A stretch of DNA of 64,000 nt, taken from contig CAYURP010000007.1 of assembly GCA_964447175.1 (NCBI GenBank), positions 12,145 to 76,144 on the forward strand, in the 5' to 3' direction. The notes under the pieces were generated by a model. That model did not search any database. It was not told the DNA's origin and was given only the letters and a program-made list of their open reading frames with translations. The position numbers were made by a program, and so were the translations under genes. Shown piece after piece: positions 1-8,723 of the stretch. Positions within the stretch are counted from its first letter, which is position 1; every line of letters starts with the position of its first letter. This stretch comes from CAYURP01 sp964447175 (GTDB taxonomy: Bacteria; Zixibacteria; MSB-5A5; SM23-73-2).

Positions 1-76
1 ACAGAGCTTCACCCTTACATTTTCACCATTTTCTCCCAACCATACCCTCAATGGAGGTCTGAAGACCTCCGCTACA
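1..76. repeat. Partial TGTAG/CTACA hairpin element (reverse orientation)
   Basis: A perfect hairpin at 53-70 (GGAGGTCT, loop GA, AGACCTCC) is followed by GCTACA at 71-76. This is the right half of the 79-bp RAYT-associated element seen in full at 33918-33996, read on the other strand. The second hairpin is missing; the left part (1-20) instead resembles the end of a different repeat at 5575-5597. It is a truncated or chimeric copy. Confidence 0.7.
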
Positions 77-115
77 TTTTACTCTGGTTTATTGAGTTGT
101 AGGATTAATTAATTG

Positions 116-144
116 TTGCACTCCTGAAGCATGATCCATATAAT
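116..144 (+). promoter_or_regulatory. Putative sigma70 promoter for the MFS gene, leaderless
   Basis: TTGCAC at 116-121, a 17-bp spacer and a consensus TATAAT at 139-144. The ATG of the transporter is at 154, only 9 nt after the -10 box, and no Shine-Dalgarno sequence lies in between, so the transcript would begin at or just before the start codon. Inferred from sequence only. Confidence 0.5.
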
Positions 145-153
145 ATTTGGACT

Positions 154-1347
154 ATGAGGGATAAGATAAAAATTTATTGCATGATTCAATTTTTGACCAG
201 CTTTGCCTTTGGTGCTATAATTCCGGTGTATGTGTTGTATTACAGACATTTTGACCTGAACCTGTTTCAGATCGCTCTGGTGGCTGCTGTGTTTGAGGCA
301 TCTATTTTAATATTCGAGATGCCTACCGGCTTGATTGCTGACATTTATGGTAGAAGAATTTCGGTTATACTTTCTTCTGTAACTCTCTTTATAAGTGGTC
401 TAATTTTCATCAATTACACTAACTTATATGGTTTCATCATCGCTGAGGCGATAATGGGTTTGGGCGAGACCTTAAAATCCGGGGCTTTGGAAGCCTGGGT
501 GGTCGATTCTTTGAAACACCAGGGTAAAGATCAAAAAGTAAAATATGCTTTTGCTGAGGGGAAAAGGTTTCATTCCGGGGGTAGGCTTCTGGGCTTTGTA
601 GGGGGTGGCTATCTGGGCTCTTTGAACATAAGATATATCTGGCATCCGTTCGTGATTGTGTTTTTAATCACATTCTTATTTTTGATAGCATTTATGAAAG
701 AAGAATATGAACTAAAAAGATCACCTTCTTTTTCCATAATAAAGAGGATCAAGGATACAATCAAGCAAAGTCTGAAAATCATTAGAACCGAAAGGATAAT
801 CTATGCCCTATTGATTCTGGCATTTTTCTTTGAATTCTCACTTGAGACCATATACCAGTTCTGGCAGGTTCATTTCAGCGAGAATCTTTCGATTAAAACC
901 CAGTATTTTGGCTGGATTTTAGCCATCTCCTCAATTCTTTTGATTCTTTTTATGAACCGAATCACTAAATTGTATGAGAGCTTCAAAAAAGAGACAACCC
1001 TCTTGATTATGATCAAAGCTGGCTTTGGCTTGAGCCTTTTAATTATAGCTTTAACTTATAATCCCTTAATTGCCATCATCTTTTTCATTATCATACAGAC
1101 CTTAGAGGGCTTTTCCAGTCCCATATTCCTCGACATTTTCAATAAATACATCCCCTCGGAACAGAGAGCCACGCTTTTATCCTTTAAAAGCCTGACCGGG
1201 TCCTCAGGTGAAGTCCTGTCGGGCTTGTGCATCGGTGTGATTGCTCTCAAATTTGGCTTAAGACCGACCTTTGGGTTAGGCGCCCTGGTTCTTTTTGCAG
1301 GCTTGGTTATCTTCATCCTATTTTTAACCCGGAGAAAAGAGTTGTAA
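154..1347 (+). CDS. MFS transporter
   Basis: A 397-residue integral membrane protein of major facilitator length with about 12 hydrophobic segments. The loop after the second segment has the family signature: ETPTG-like 'FEMPTGLIADIYGRR' around residues 50-65, the motif A equivalent (G-x-x-x-D-x-x-G-R-R). The MPTG-D-GRR form is typical of drug/multi-substrate exporters of the DHA/Tet-like group, but the substrate cannot be told. It stands alone: the next gene starts 51 bp on and is unrelated. The start at 154 fits a leaderless mRNA, as there is no ribosome binding site but a good promoter just upstream. Family confident, substrate unknown. Confidence 0.85.
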   Translation: MRDKIKIYCMIQFLTSFAFGAIIPVYVLYYRHFDLNLFQIALVAAVFEASILIFEMPTGLIADIYGRRISVILSSVTLFISGLIFINYTNLYGFIIAEAIMGLGETLKSGALEAWVVDSLKHQGKDQKVKYAFAEGKRFHSGGRLLGFVGGGYLGSLNIRYIWHPFVIVFLITFLFLIAFMKEEYELKRSPSFSIIKRIKDTIKQSLKIIRTERIIYALLILAFFFEFSLETIYQFWQVHFSENLSIKTQYFGWILAISSILLILFMNRITKLYESFKKETTLLIMIKAGFGLSLLIIALTYNPLIAIIFFIIIQTLEGFSSPIFLDIFNKYIPSEQRATLLSFKSLTGSSGEVLSGLCIGVIALKFGLRPTFGLGALVLFAGLVIFILFLTRRKEL

Positions 1348-1398
1348 GCATTCGCCTTTTTGAATATATTTCAATAAATTGTAAAAAGAGGGTATGGC

Positions 1399-2367
1399 TT
1401 GAGAATCTATAAGGATAAAGACGCCAATCTGAGATATTTAAAAGGAAAAAAAATTGCTATTATAGGATATGGCTCCCAGGGACAAGCCCAGGCTCTGAAT
1501 CTAAGGGATAGTGGACTTGATGTTATCATTGGTCTTCATCAAGAAAGTAAAAGAAAAGCTAAAGCCAGAAGGGACGGCTTTGCTGTTTATCCTACAGAAA
1601 AAGCAGCAGAGATGGGCAGTGTTATTGCAATGTTAGCGCCCGATCATTTACATAAAGAGATTTTCAATAAACAGATCAGAGATCATCTGGAACCAAAAGA
1701 CGTTTTAATATTTGCTCACGCCTTCAGCATCCATTTTGATTTAGTAATTCCGCCAGAATTCGTAGATGTCATACTTGTAGCCCCGCACGGACCAGGTGAG
1801 TTAACCAGGCAAAGGTTTCTGGAGAAAAAAGGGATAACTTCATTTATTGCCATTCACCAGGATTACAGCAAAAAAGCTAAAAAGATCGCTTTAGCTTATG
1901 CTAAAGCCATAGGCGCAACTAAGGGCGGAGCTATGCTGACCACTTTCAAAGACGAAGCCATTGGCGATCTTTTTGGCGAGCAGGCAGTTTTGTGCGGGGG
2001 ATTAGCCGAGCTTCTCAAATCTGGATTTGAGACCCTGGTGGAGGATGGGCTTCCACCTGAAAATGCATATCTGGAGTGCGTTTATCAGATCGATCTGATA
2101 GTCGAGCTTATAAAAAAGTATGGAATAGCGGGGATGTTTGACCGCATCTCCCGTATCGCTGAGTTTGGCTCATATCTTTCGGGCAAAAGAGTCATAAACA
2201 AAGCTCAGATGAAAAAGATCTTAGCCCGGGTAAAAAACGGGTCATTTACAAAAAAATTAATTCAGGAGCAAAAGACAAACTTCAAAGACTATAAGAAAAT
2301 TAAGAAATCGTATAAGATAAATCTTCTTGAGAAAATAAGTGAAAACTTAAGGAGTAAGCTTCTGTAA
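1399..2367 (+). CDS. ilvC: Ketol-acid reductoisomerase-like protein, atypical active site
   Basis: 322 residues, the length of class I KARI, which makes dihydroxy-acids for valine and isoleucine synthesis with NADPH. Start is TTG at 1399 behind AGAGGG. The Rossmann motif GYGSQGQAQALNLRDSG (residues about 23-39), the AHxFxIHF segment, APxGPG and the metal-binding DLFGEQAVLCGG are present. The usual second metal helix, FEVLHELKLIVDL in typical enzymes, reads LECVYQIDLIVEL here: the first Glu is kept but the second is Gln and the His is Tyr. The substrate Ser before the AE(Y/F)G motif is kept. No ilvB, ilvD or leu genes are adjacent. It may be a divergent KARI or a paralogue with a new substrate; the family assignment is firm, the activity is not. 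Confidence 0.8.
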   Translation: MRIYKDKDANLRYLKGKKIAIIGYGSQGQAQALNLRDSGLDVIIGLHQESKRKAKARRDGFAVYPTEKAAEMGSVIAMLAPDHLHKEIFNKQIRDHLEPKDVLIFAHAFSIHFDLVIPPEFVDVILVAPHGPGELTRQRFLEKKGITSFIAIHQDYSKKAKKIALAYAKAIGATKGGAMLTTFKDEAIGDLFGEQAVLCGGLAELLKSGFETLVEDGLPPENAYLECVYQIDLIVELIKKYGIAGMFDRISRIAEFGSYLSGKRVINKAQMKKILARVKNGSFTKKLIQEQKTNFKDYKKIKKSYKINLLEKISENLRSKLL

Positions 2368-2472
2368 ATTTATAATCCAGCCGATCAAACTTTACACAAG
2401 GATCCCTTTTAAAAATAGCTTGCTTTTTCCCTGGCAATTGCTTAGGTTTTCATCTCGAAAAGGAACTTTGTA

Positions 2473-2958
2473 TTGGAAAGAATAGTGGAGGAGAACGCAG
2501 CCCTATACAGATGCTTGGGAATTGAGATAAGGATCGTTTTTGTCTTAATCACCATAATTTTTTTCATTCTGGCAATATTCAGCTTCTTGTATCATCCCAC
2601 AAGAGGATTGATTTTTCTGCTTATCACCATCATTTTGGTCTTATGCATCCGCCTGGAGTATAATTATCATCTCCTGAGCCTGGATGAGAAAAACATTACA
2701 TTAAAAAAATTTAAATGGCTCAAAGTCAAATCACAGACCCTTAACTGGAAGGACGTCAAAAAAATCACCACCCAAAGACAGGGATTTTTCGATTTGTGGA
2801 ACAAAACCCAGATAACATCCCTGGAGGGACAGACTATCTCCGCATCTTCTTTTATGGAGGACTACTTTCATTTTCTTAAAGACATAGTCAGATTGGCTCA
2901 ACATGCGGATATAGACAAATTAACCCGAGATTTGATTGCAGGAAGGGCTGACTTTTAA
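2473..2958 (+). CDS. Small membrane protein with two TM segments
   Basis: 161 residues starting at TTG 2473. Two hydrophobic segments lie at about residues 20-40 and 45-62, followed by a soluble domain of about 95 residues with alternating strands (LDEKNITLKKFKW..., TITSLEGQTISASSF). The shape resembles small bacterial PH-like (bPH/YdbT-type) membrane proteins, but no signature is strong enough to name it. Its stop codon overlaps the ATG of the next TPR gene by one base, so the two are probably translated together. Confidence 0.65.
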   Translation: MERIVEENAALYRCLGIEIRIVFVLITIIFFILAIFSFLYHPTRGLIFLLITIILVLCIRLEYNYHLLSLDEKNITLKKFKWLKVKSQTLNWKDVKKITTQRQGFFDLWNKTQITSLEGQTISASSFMEDYFHFLKDIVRLAQHADIDKLTRDLIAGRADF

Positions 2959-4007
2959 TGATGATTCAAAAGAAAATAGCTTTTTATATTCTAATCATAC
3001 AAGTTTTGTTTTTCTCCAAAGGATTTGCTCAAGGCACAGTAACTGACGATGTCGACTCCATAATACAGACGGGGATAGATTATATACACCAGGATAAATT
3101 TAATGAGGGGATAGCTGAGTTTAAAAAGATAATCGACGCTTATCCGGATGAGCCGGTGGGGTATTTTTTTGTGGCAGCATCTTATCAGACCTTGATTGAT
3201 GATTACAGAAACGAAAAATACAAAGCCCGCTTTGAAGAGTATGTGGATACTGCCATAGCCAAAGCCCAGAGGAAAATTGACAATGGTTCTGATTCTGCTG
3301 AGGATCATTTTTATCTGGGGGGTGCTTATGGCTACCGAGGAATCTACAAGTCCTTTCGAGGGAACTGGTGGGGCGCTTTCAAGGATGCCCGGGGTGCTAA
3401 ATCCCACCTGGATAAGGCTCTGGAGATAGATTCTGCACTCTATGATTGCTATTTCGGATTAGGCGCTTATCATTACTGGGGCAGCATAAAGTCCAGGATC
3501 TTCTGGTGGCTTCCTTTTTTAGGGAATGATAAGGAAAAAGGAATCCAGCAATATAAATTAGCTGCGGAAAAGGGAAGATATGCCAAAGTCGAAGCTAAAT
3601 ACGGTCTTTTAAGGGTGTATATGGAGGAAAAGGAATATCGTAAAGCCCTGGAGCTGGCAGAGGAGTTGAAATCAATTAATCCAGACGATCCCTTTATATT
3701 CTGGACTGTGGGGCAAGCCTTTATTGGACTTAGGAATTGGGATGACGCTTTGAAATCTCATCAAAAACTTCTGGATTATTTTAAAGCTTCACCCTATTAC
3801 GATCTGATGGCTGAGGTGGAGTGCAGATACTGGCTGGCTTATATATACTTTAACCAGGCTCAATATCAGAAGAGTTTAGAACAATTGGGGTTTGTGATGG
3901 CAAACAAAGCTTATGTTAAGGATAACGATTATTCAAAACCCGTTCTGGAGGGAGCTGAAAAACTGAAAGCGAAAATCAAGGAAGAAATGCAAAAGCCAAA
4001 GGGCTAA
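2958..4007 (+). CDS. Exported TPR-repeat protein (first of a tandem pair)
   Basis: 349 residues. An N-terminal signal peptide (hydrophobic residues about 7-20, ending near GFAQG) is followed by tetratricopeptide-like helical pairs: IQTGIDYIHQDKFNEGIAEF near residue 40, a middle block rich in Trp/Tyr (YGYRGIYKSFRGNWWGAF) and C-terminal TPRs (YRKALELAEELKSINPDDP). TPR arrays bind proteins; no catalytic motif is seen. It starts on the last base of the upstream gene and is 4 bp from a homologue, so the trio 2473-5070 looks like one operon. Similar Trp-rich TPR proteins are common in FCB genomes without known role. Confidence 0.8.
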   Translation: MMIQKKIAFYILIIQVLFFSKGFAQGTVTDDVDSIIQTGIDYIHQDKFNEGIAEFKKIIDAYPDEPVGYFFVAASYQTLIDDYRNEKYKARFEEYVDTAIAKAQRKIDNGSDSAEDHFYLGGAYGYRGIYKSFRGNWWGAFKDARGAKSHLDKALEIDSALYDCYFGLGAYHYWGSIKSRIFWWLPFLGNDKEKGIQQYKLAAEKGRYAKVEAKYGLLRVYMEEKEYRKALELAEELKSINPDDPFIFWTVGQAFIGLRNWDDALKSHQKLLDYFKASPYYDLMAEVECRYWLAYIYFNQAQYQKSLEQLGFVMANKAYVKDNDYSKPVLEGAEKLKAKIKEEMQKPKG

Positions 4008-4011
4008 TTAG

Positions 4012-5070
4012 ATGATAAAGTTATTGTATCACAGAGAAAATCTTTTCTCTGCACTCTTTATCCTAATTTTTTTATATATACCCTCATCACAGACCATATC
4101 CCAACCAACAACTATCCACCAACCACCAACAACTAAAGAACTAATACTCCGGGGGATCGATGCGGGCATCAGAGAAAACTACGAGCTTGCGGAAAATAAT
4201 TTCAAAAGAATAATCTCTGCAGAACCTGAAAACCCTGAAGGATATTTTTTCCTGGGAGCCTGCTATCAGACCCAGATGATCGATCTGGAAAGCGATTTCA
4301 GAGAAAATGAATTTTATAACACAATGGAAAAAACTATTCAGTTATCCAATGAAAGAATAGGAAAGGATGAAAACGACGTCTGGTCATACTTTTATTTGGG
4401 TAACGCATATGGCTCAATGGCAGTTTATGATGCCAAGCATAAAAGATGGTGGTCCGGATTGAAAAAAGGATTGAAAGCTAAGTCCGCATTCAAAAAAGTG
4501 GTGGAGCTGGATTCCACCTTTTACGATGCCTATCTGGGATTAGGGTCATATCACTATTGGGTTTCGGTAGTTACCAAGACATTCAGATGGCTTCCTTTAT
4601 TAAGGGATGAGAGGGAAAAAGGGATAGAGGAGGTGAAGCTGGCTGCGGAGAAAAGCCTTTATACTAAAGAGTCAGCCCTATACAGTCTGATCTATGTCTA
4701 TTTAGAGGAAAAAGAATATGATAAAGCCATAAACCTGGCAGTGGAGATGAACCGGAGGTATCCCGAATCCAAGCTTTTCCTGTGGCCCTTAGCCGATGCA
4801 TTTTATCTGAAAAAAGACTGGAGGAACTGCATCAGCTGGTATGAAAAAACGTTAAATCTTATCGGCAACCCGGACCCCAGCGGGTATTTCAACACCATAG
4901 AATGCAGGCACAGAATAGCAGAGTGTTGTTTGCATCTGAAAATGTATCAAAGATGCAAAGAGGAATGCGAGATGGTATTAAGCTATCAAATTAGTGAAGA
5001 TGTCAAAAAGAGGCTAAAAAAAGAACTGAAGGATACCAAGAATTTACTCGAAAAATGCGAAGAGCGTTAA
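4012..5070 (+). CDS. Exported TPR-repeat protein (second of a tandem pair)
   Basis: 352 residues, a paralogue of the preceding gene along its whole length: the shared blocks are the N-terminal TPR, the YGSMAVYDAKHKRWWSGL segment (matching GYRGIYKSFRGNWWGAF), YHYWxSxxxxxFxWLPxLxxxxEKGI and the C-terminal TPRs. It has a signal-like hydrophobic N-terminus (residues about 14-27) but then an unusual Gln/Pro/Thr-rich stretch (residues about 30-43) encoded by CCAACCAACAAC-type simple sequence that the sister lacks. Spacing of 4 bp to the sister shows cotranscription and recent tandem duplication. Function unknown. Confidence 0.8.
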   Translation: MIKLLYHRENLFSALFILIFLYIPSSQTISQPTTIHQPPTTKELILRGIDAGIRENYELAENNFKRIISAEPENPEGYFFLGACYQTQMIDLESDFRENEFYNTMEKTIQLSNERIGKDENDVWSYFYLGNAYGSMAVYDAKHKRWWSGLKKGLKAKSAFKKVVELDSTFYDAYLGLGSYHYWVSVVTKTFRWLPLLRDEREKGIEEVKLAAEKSLYTKESALYSLIYVYLEEKEYDKAINLAVEMNRRYPESKLFLWPLADAFYLKKDWRNCISWYEKTLNLIGNPDPSGYFNTIECRHRIAECCLHLKMYQRCKEECEMVLSYQISEDVKKRLKKELKDTKNLLEKCEER

Positions 5071-5140
5071 AGAATTTTACACCTGATCAGATCGTACATA
5101 ATAAATCCATAATCACACCTTGCCGGGAGGTGGTTTTATA

Positions 5141-5213
5141 TGTAGCGGAAAGCTTTAGCTTTCCATTCTCTCCCAACCATACCACCGATGGAGGTCTAAA
5201 GACCTCTGCTACA
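5141..5213 (-). repeat. TGTAG...CTACA two-hairpin element, complete copy
   Basis: Begins TGTAGC and ends GCTACA. Inside are two hairpins: GGAAAGCT/AGCTTTCC at 5147-5164 and GGAGGTCT/AGACCTCT at 5190-5207, with a 25-nt conserved spacer. It is the reverse orientation of the copies around the RAYT gene at 34 kb. Hairpin boundaries are read directly. Confidence 0.85.
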
Positions 5214-5306
5214 ATTAAAAACCTCTTTCTCGATTCATTGATCCAAATGGTTTTCGATTAAGATACAAGAGAGGTAGCCTGCAAAAAAACATTCATTTAA
5301 CCAATT

Positions 5307-5436
5307 TCGCAACCTGAAGGTTGCGGCTACCATTGAAGCATACATTCCCAATCCTTTATTTAGACGAAAGTGAAGTTCATCCTGCATATTTATTGTTCTG
5401 TCAGGTCTTGCCCGTATTGGCGGGTGTGACCTGACA
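5307..5436. repeat. Two further intergenic hairpins
   Basis: CGCAACCTGAAGGTTGCG near 5310-5327 is a perfect small dyad followed by GCTACC. At 5399-5436 TGTCAGGTC pairs with GACCTGACA, and the enclosed sequence has its own stem CCCG/CGGG, giving a nested, two-tier stem. Neither is followed by a T-run, so they do not look like terminators. They lie in a 529-bp gap (5071-5599) that holds only repeats and no convincing gene. Confidence 0.6.
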
Positions 5437-5458
5437 ACTTCGTTGCATGTGTGTATGA

Positions 5459-5597
5459 CCAGAACCTAACTTAAGTTAGGTTCTGGCATTACTAACCACC
5501 ATTCACTATTTACCAAAAACCAACTGGGTGGAGACAAGCTTTACCCCTACGCGTTTGGAACTTTTCGGGCGAAGACAGAGCTTCGCCCCTACATTTT
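5459..5597 (+). repeat. Composite repeat with perfect 28-bp palindrome, copy 1
   Basis: 5459-5486 is a perfect palindrome whose half is CCAGAACCTAACTT. It is followed by CATTACTAACCACC-type A/C-rich sequence ending CCAAAAACCAAC and then by a GGGCGAAGACAGAGC/TTCGCCC hairpin at 5570-5593. The same three parts in the same order occur inverted at 15369-15460, so this is one composite unit, present twice in opposite orientation. Confidence 0.8.
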
Positions 5598-5599
5598 TA

Positions 5600-7129
5600 T
5601 TAATAGATCATGGAGAGAAGATAGAGGTTTTGATCCCTTTCCACTAACATCAATATCTTCTGATTTTTTCTTAGACTTGAGAATACCTTTTTATACTCTT
5701 TTACGTTCCCTATGTGAATCTCGTCGATTTGACGAATGATATCCCCCTCCTTGAAACCCACTCCATACGCTTTACTTTCCTCTTTCACCGAGGTTATGAT
5801 CACCCCGGCTGGGTCAGATATGCCTAATTGTGCCGCTATCTGAGGGGTGATGTTGGTTATGCTCATACCTATAAGACCATCGAACTCTTCAGCTTCCTTC
5901 AGGGGGAGTTGTCCTGGCGTTAGGGTTAACTCCTTTTGTACTCCCTTCTGGATAGAAGTTATATTCAAAGGTTTTCCCACTCTGGCCAGTGTGGTGAAAT
6001 CCTCCCAATCTGAGACGTCCCTTATTTTCTGGCTTTCCACTTTGGTTATCACATCTCCCCTTTTTATTCCAGCTTTATCAGCAGGACTTTCTTTGTAGAC
6101 TTCAGAGATTATTACTCCCCGTACATTTTCCAGATTCAAAGACGAGGCTAAAAGTGGGGTAAGAGACTGAACCTTTGCCCCGATCCAGGCTCTGGTTACC
6201 TCCCCGTGTTCTATGAGATCGTTTAATATCCCCTTGGCTCGATTTATGGGGATGGCAAAGCCTATACCCTCTGAACCCCGGGAGGTGCTGAATATAAAGG
6301 TGTTTATCCCGATGACCTCGCCCCGGGCATTGACCAAAGGACCGCCGCTGTTTCCCATATTTATGGCGGCATCGGTCTGTATCATACCCCGATATACCCT
6401 TTTTTCATCGCTATCCCTTTTTATGTCCCGGTTAATTGCCGAGATAACTCCCACGGTAACTGTGGGATTGGGATCGTCCAGAAGGTAACCAAAGGGATTA
6501 CCTAAGGCTATGGCCCATTCCCCGATTATCAGATCCTCTGAATCACCCAGTTGGACAAAAGGGAGATCCTTGGAGTCGATCTTGATCACTGCCAGATCCG
6601 AAGCCACGTCCTGCCCCACGATTTTGCCTTCGTATTCGGCTCCGGTGGTTAAAGTTACTTTAAGCTCCTCTGCGCCCCTTATAACATGTTCGTTGGTCAG
6701 GATGTAACCTTCCTTTGAGATTAAAACCCCGGAACCCAGACTATATACTTTCTGTTTGTACTCTCTGGGACGGAAGTATCTTCCCCAGAACTCCTCAAAA
6801 AGATCATCACCAAAAGGGGACGAAAGTGGCGATTCCCGAACGATTCTGGTTTGCACCACACTGATGGATACCACAGCTGGTCCCACCCTCTGGGCTGATT
6901 GAACTATGGCATTTCTGCGAGTCATGGAGATGTCGTCTATCTCTGTTTTTGGCTCTTCAAGACGCACATAATCAGGGTCATCCTTCGCCTGAAGCCCGGA
7001 TGACTCAGTTTTTTTCCATAGGGAGGTAATACCAATTCCTATTAGAATACCCAGAAGTATGGGAAGGTAAATTTTCGAAAACCATTTTTTTCTAATGCTT
7101 GGATTATTTTCCATTGCAATTACCCTCAT
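5600..7129 (-). CDS. Periplasmic serine protease, HtrA/DegP family
   Basis: 509 residues. An N-terminal membrane anchor or signal (residues about 22-42) is followed by a trypsin-like domain with an intact triad: His in LTNEHVI (about 148), Asp in SDLAVIKI (about 178) and Ser in GNSGGPL (about 256). Two PDZ domains follow (about 305-395 and 415-505). This is the family that degrades or refolds damaged envelope proteins. It is the last gene of a minus-strand run headed by an ECF sigma factor and its anti-sigma, 116 bp after a degenerate HtrA, which makes a sigmaE-like envelope stress regulon likely. A second Met five codons in (MENNPS) is an equally possible start. Confidence 0.9.
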   Translation of the reverse strand: MRVIAMENNPSIRKKWFSKIYLPILLGILIGIGITSLWKKTESSGLQAKDDPDYVRLEEPKTEIDDISMTRRNAIVQSAQRVGPAVVSISVVQTRIVRESPLSSPFGDDLFEEFWGRYFRPREYKQKVYSLGSGVLISKEGYILTNEHVIRGAEELKVTLTTGAEYEGKIVGQDVASDLAVIKIDSKDLPFVQLGDSEDLIIGEWAIALGNPFGYLLDDPNPTVTVGVISAINRDIKRDSDEKRVYRGMIQTDAAINMGNSGGPLVNARGEVIGINTFIFSTSRGSEGIGFAIPINRAKGILNDLIEHGEVTRAWIGAKVQSLTPLLASSLNLENVRGVIISEVYKESPADKAGIKRGDVITKVESQKIRDVSDWEDFTTLARVGKPLNITSIQKGVQKELTLTPGQLPLKEAEEFDGLIGMSITNITPQIAAQLGISDPAGVIITSVKEESKAYGVGFKEGDIIRQIDEIHIGNVKEYKKVFSSLRKNQKILMLVERDQNLYLLSMIY

Positions 7130-7245
7130 AAAAGAGACACAACCCGATAACCTCTAAACTATTTGCATATACTTTATCGGGAGCTAAAGTGATGAATCCA
7201 CTATTCTTTTCATGAAATTTATACAAAAGGGAGGATAAAATGTTC

Positions 7246-8244
7246 CTAAATAGACCTGTCCAGACACCTTCTTTTTCTGGGAAGATTTTTAGCCCATTCG
7301 ATGCTCAATTTCTTGGTTAATTCTTTTCCGTTCCTCTGGACTTTCAAGCTTATCAAAGCTCCTTTTTGAAATTTGGAGATCATTTTCTTAAGCTCTACCC
7401 CATTCTGCACCTCTTTTCCATCACAGGCTATGATCACATCACCTTTTTGCAACCCGGCTTGATGAGCCGGGCTCCCCTGAACGATATCCGATATTATAGC
7501 TTTTTCCTTCTGGCACATCCGATTGGATATTATTCCGATCCATCCTCTTTTGATCTCACCATTCTTTTTCAGAATATCGCTTACCTGGGAAATGGTGGTG
7601 GCAGGGACAAGCAATACTACATGTTCCTCCCCTTCAATTCTACCCTCGACCAGTCCAATCAGCTCCGCATCGGAGTTAAAAACAGGGGTCCCGGGAGGTA
7701 AGGCGTTATATGTGGAGGTTAAAATCAGAAGGTTATCATCATATCCATCCACCCCTCCGATCCAGGAGTTGCCAATGGTTCCCAAATCTACCTGTAAGCC
7801 TTTGGAATATTCGGTATTCCCCAGCACTATTCCCAGGCATCCATTTTTAATCTCCTTGGCCATTTTAACGGGTTTCAGAGTTTTGCCTTTCACTTGAAGC
7901 AGACTCAGATCAGTTTCGAAATCGCAGCCCGAGATGAAGATGTTGGAATCTGTGATTTGCTCCCCATTTTGTAATTTGATGGTTATCTCACCTGCATTCT
8001 GGAGCAGGTTTTCTATGGTGAGAACGTGCTGATCATCTACGATCACTCCTGAACCCACCTTGTCTAAATTCAACTCATTGTTTTTCACCGATATTGAGAC
8101 CACAGAGGGGCCGGCTTTGCTCAAGACCTCTTCAATCCCTTGTTCCAGACTTTTTAAATGATTTTTCTGAGAGGAACAGCCCCAGAGCATAAGACCTACC
8201 AGAATCCAGCTTAAAACCAGAAATCCTTTAAGGTAGGCGGACAT
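7246..8244 (-). CDS. Catalytically dead HtrA-like lipoprotein (pseudo-protease) with PDZ
   Basis: 332 residues. The N-terminus has a lipoprotein signal with lipobox LWGC (Cys about residue 23). The protease-like domain aligns with HtrA, but the His of TNxHV is Glu (VLTIENLL) and the GNSGGPL serine loop is LPPGTPV, so two of three triad residues are gone; the Asp (ETDLSLLQV) remains. A single PDZ domain with the GSPAHQAGLQKGDVI signature fills about 240-325. It overlaps the anti-sigma gene by one base and precedes the active HtrA, so it is likely a sensor, adaptor or inhibitor in the same stress circuit. Family and loss of residues are seen; role is inferred. Confidence 0.85.
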   Translation of the reverse strand: MSAYLKGFLVLSWILVGLMLWGCSSQKNHLKSLEQGIEEVLSKAGPSVVSISVKNNELNLDKVGSGVIVDDQHVLTIENLLQNAGEITIKLQNGEQITDSNIFISGCDFETDLSLLQVKGKTLKPVKMAKEIKNGCLGIVLGNTEYSKGLQVDLGTIGNSWIGGVDGYDDNLLILTSTYNALPPGTPVFNSDAELIGLVEGRIEGEEHVVLLVPATTISQVSDILKKNGEIKRGWIGIISNRMCQKEKAIISDIVQGSPAHQAGLQKGDVIIACDGKEVQNGVELKKMISKFQKGALISLKVQRNGKELTKKLSIEWAKNLPRKRRCLDRSI

Positions 8245-8723
8245 TACCTTTTCCCCATGCTGTAGATAGTCAGCTTTCCATTATCCACGCTGGATAGAAG
8301 TTCGCCTTCGTAGATGATCAGATTGTTCTTGAAACCCTTTGCGGTTTTATTCTGGGTAAATGTGGGATACAAGCCAAACAAGAGGAACCCAAGAACTATT
8401 ATGGAGAAAACAAAAGTAGGAACCGGTCCCAAAAGGGGTGTCTTTAAAAAAACAAGCAGCGGTTCAAACTTATCCTTCCAGGATTCCCTTTGAGGTTCAG
8501 CAGCCGAGAGTCGGGGGGATAATGATTTTTTTAACTCTTCCCAGTAATTCTGCGGCACGTCAAAGGTTAAAACCTTTTTCATCATCTTTATGGAATTCTG
8601 GCAGAAATCAAATTCCTTGGCGCAAAAGGGACAGATCTTTAGATGTTTTTCTAACTCTGCCTTCTGAGAAGGCGTTAGATCTGTGAAACTTACTATAAGT
8701 TTTTCGGCTTTTTTACAATCCAT
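8244..8723 (-). CDS. Anti-sigma factor with zinc-finger (zf-HC2) domain
   Basis: 159 residues. The N-terminal cytoplasmic domain has the zinc-binding anti-sigma pattern: Cys3, then H-x3-C-x2-C in EKHLKICPFCAKEF (residues about 27-34). A single transmembrane segment lies at about 96-118, leaving a short periplasmic tail of about 40 residues. Such proteins hold an ECF sigma factor at the membrane until an envelope signal triggers their release. The gene overlaps the sigma gene upstream by 11 bp and touches the HtrA-like gene downstream, the classic sigma/anti-sigma arrangement. Confidence 0.9.
   Translation of the reverse strand: MDCKKAEKLIVSFTDLTPSQKAELEKHLKICPFCAKEFDFCQNSIKMMKKVLTFDVPQNYWEELKKSLSPRLSAAEPQRESWKDKFEPLLVFLKTPLLGPVPTFVFSIIVLGFLLFGLYPTFTQNKTAKGFKNNLIIYEGELLSSVDNGKLTIYSMGKR

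Noticed and set aside
5055..5261. A 68-codon gene after the second TPR gene
   Set aside because: It runs through a TGTAG element and shows no coding features.
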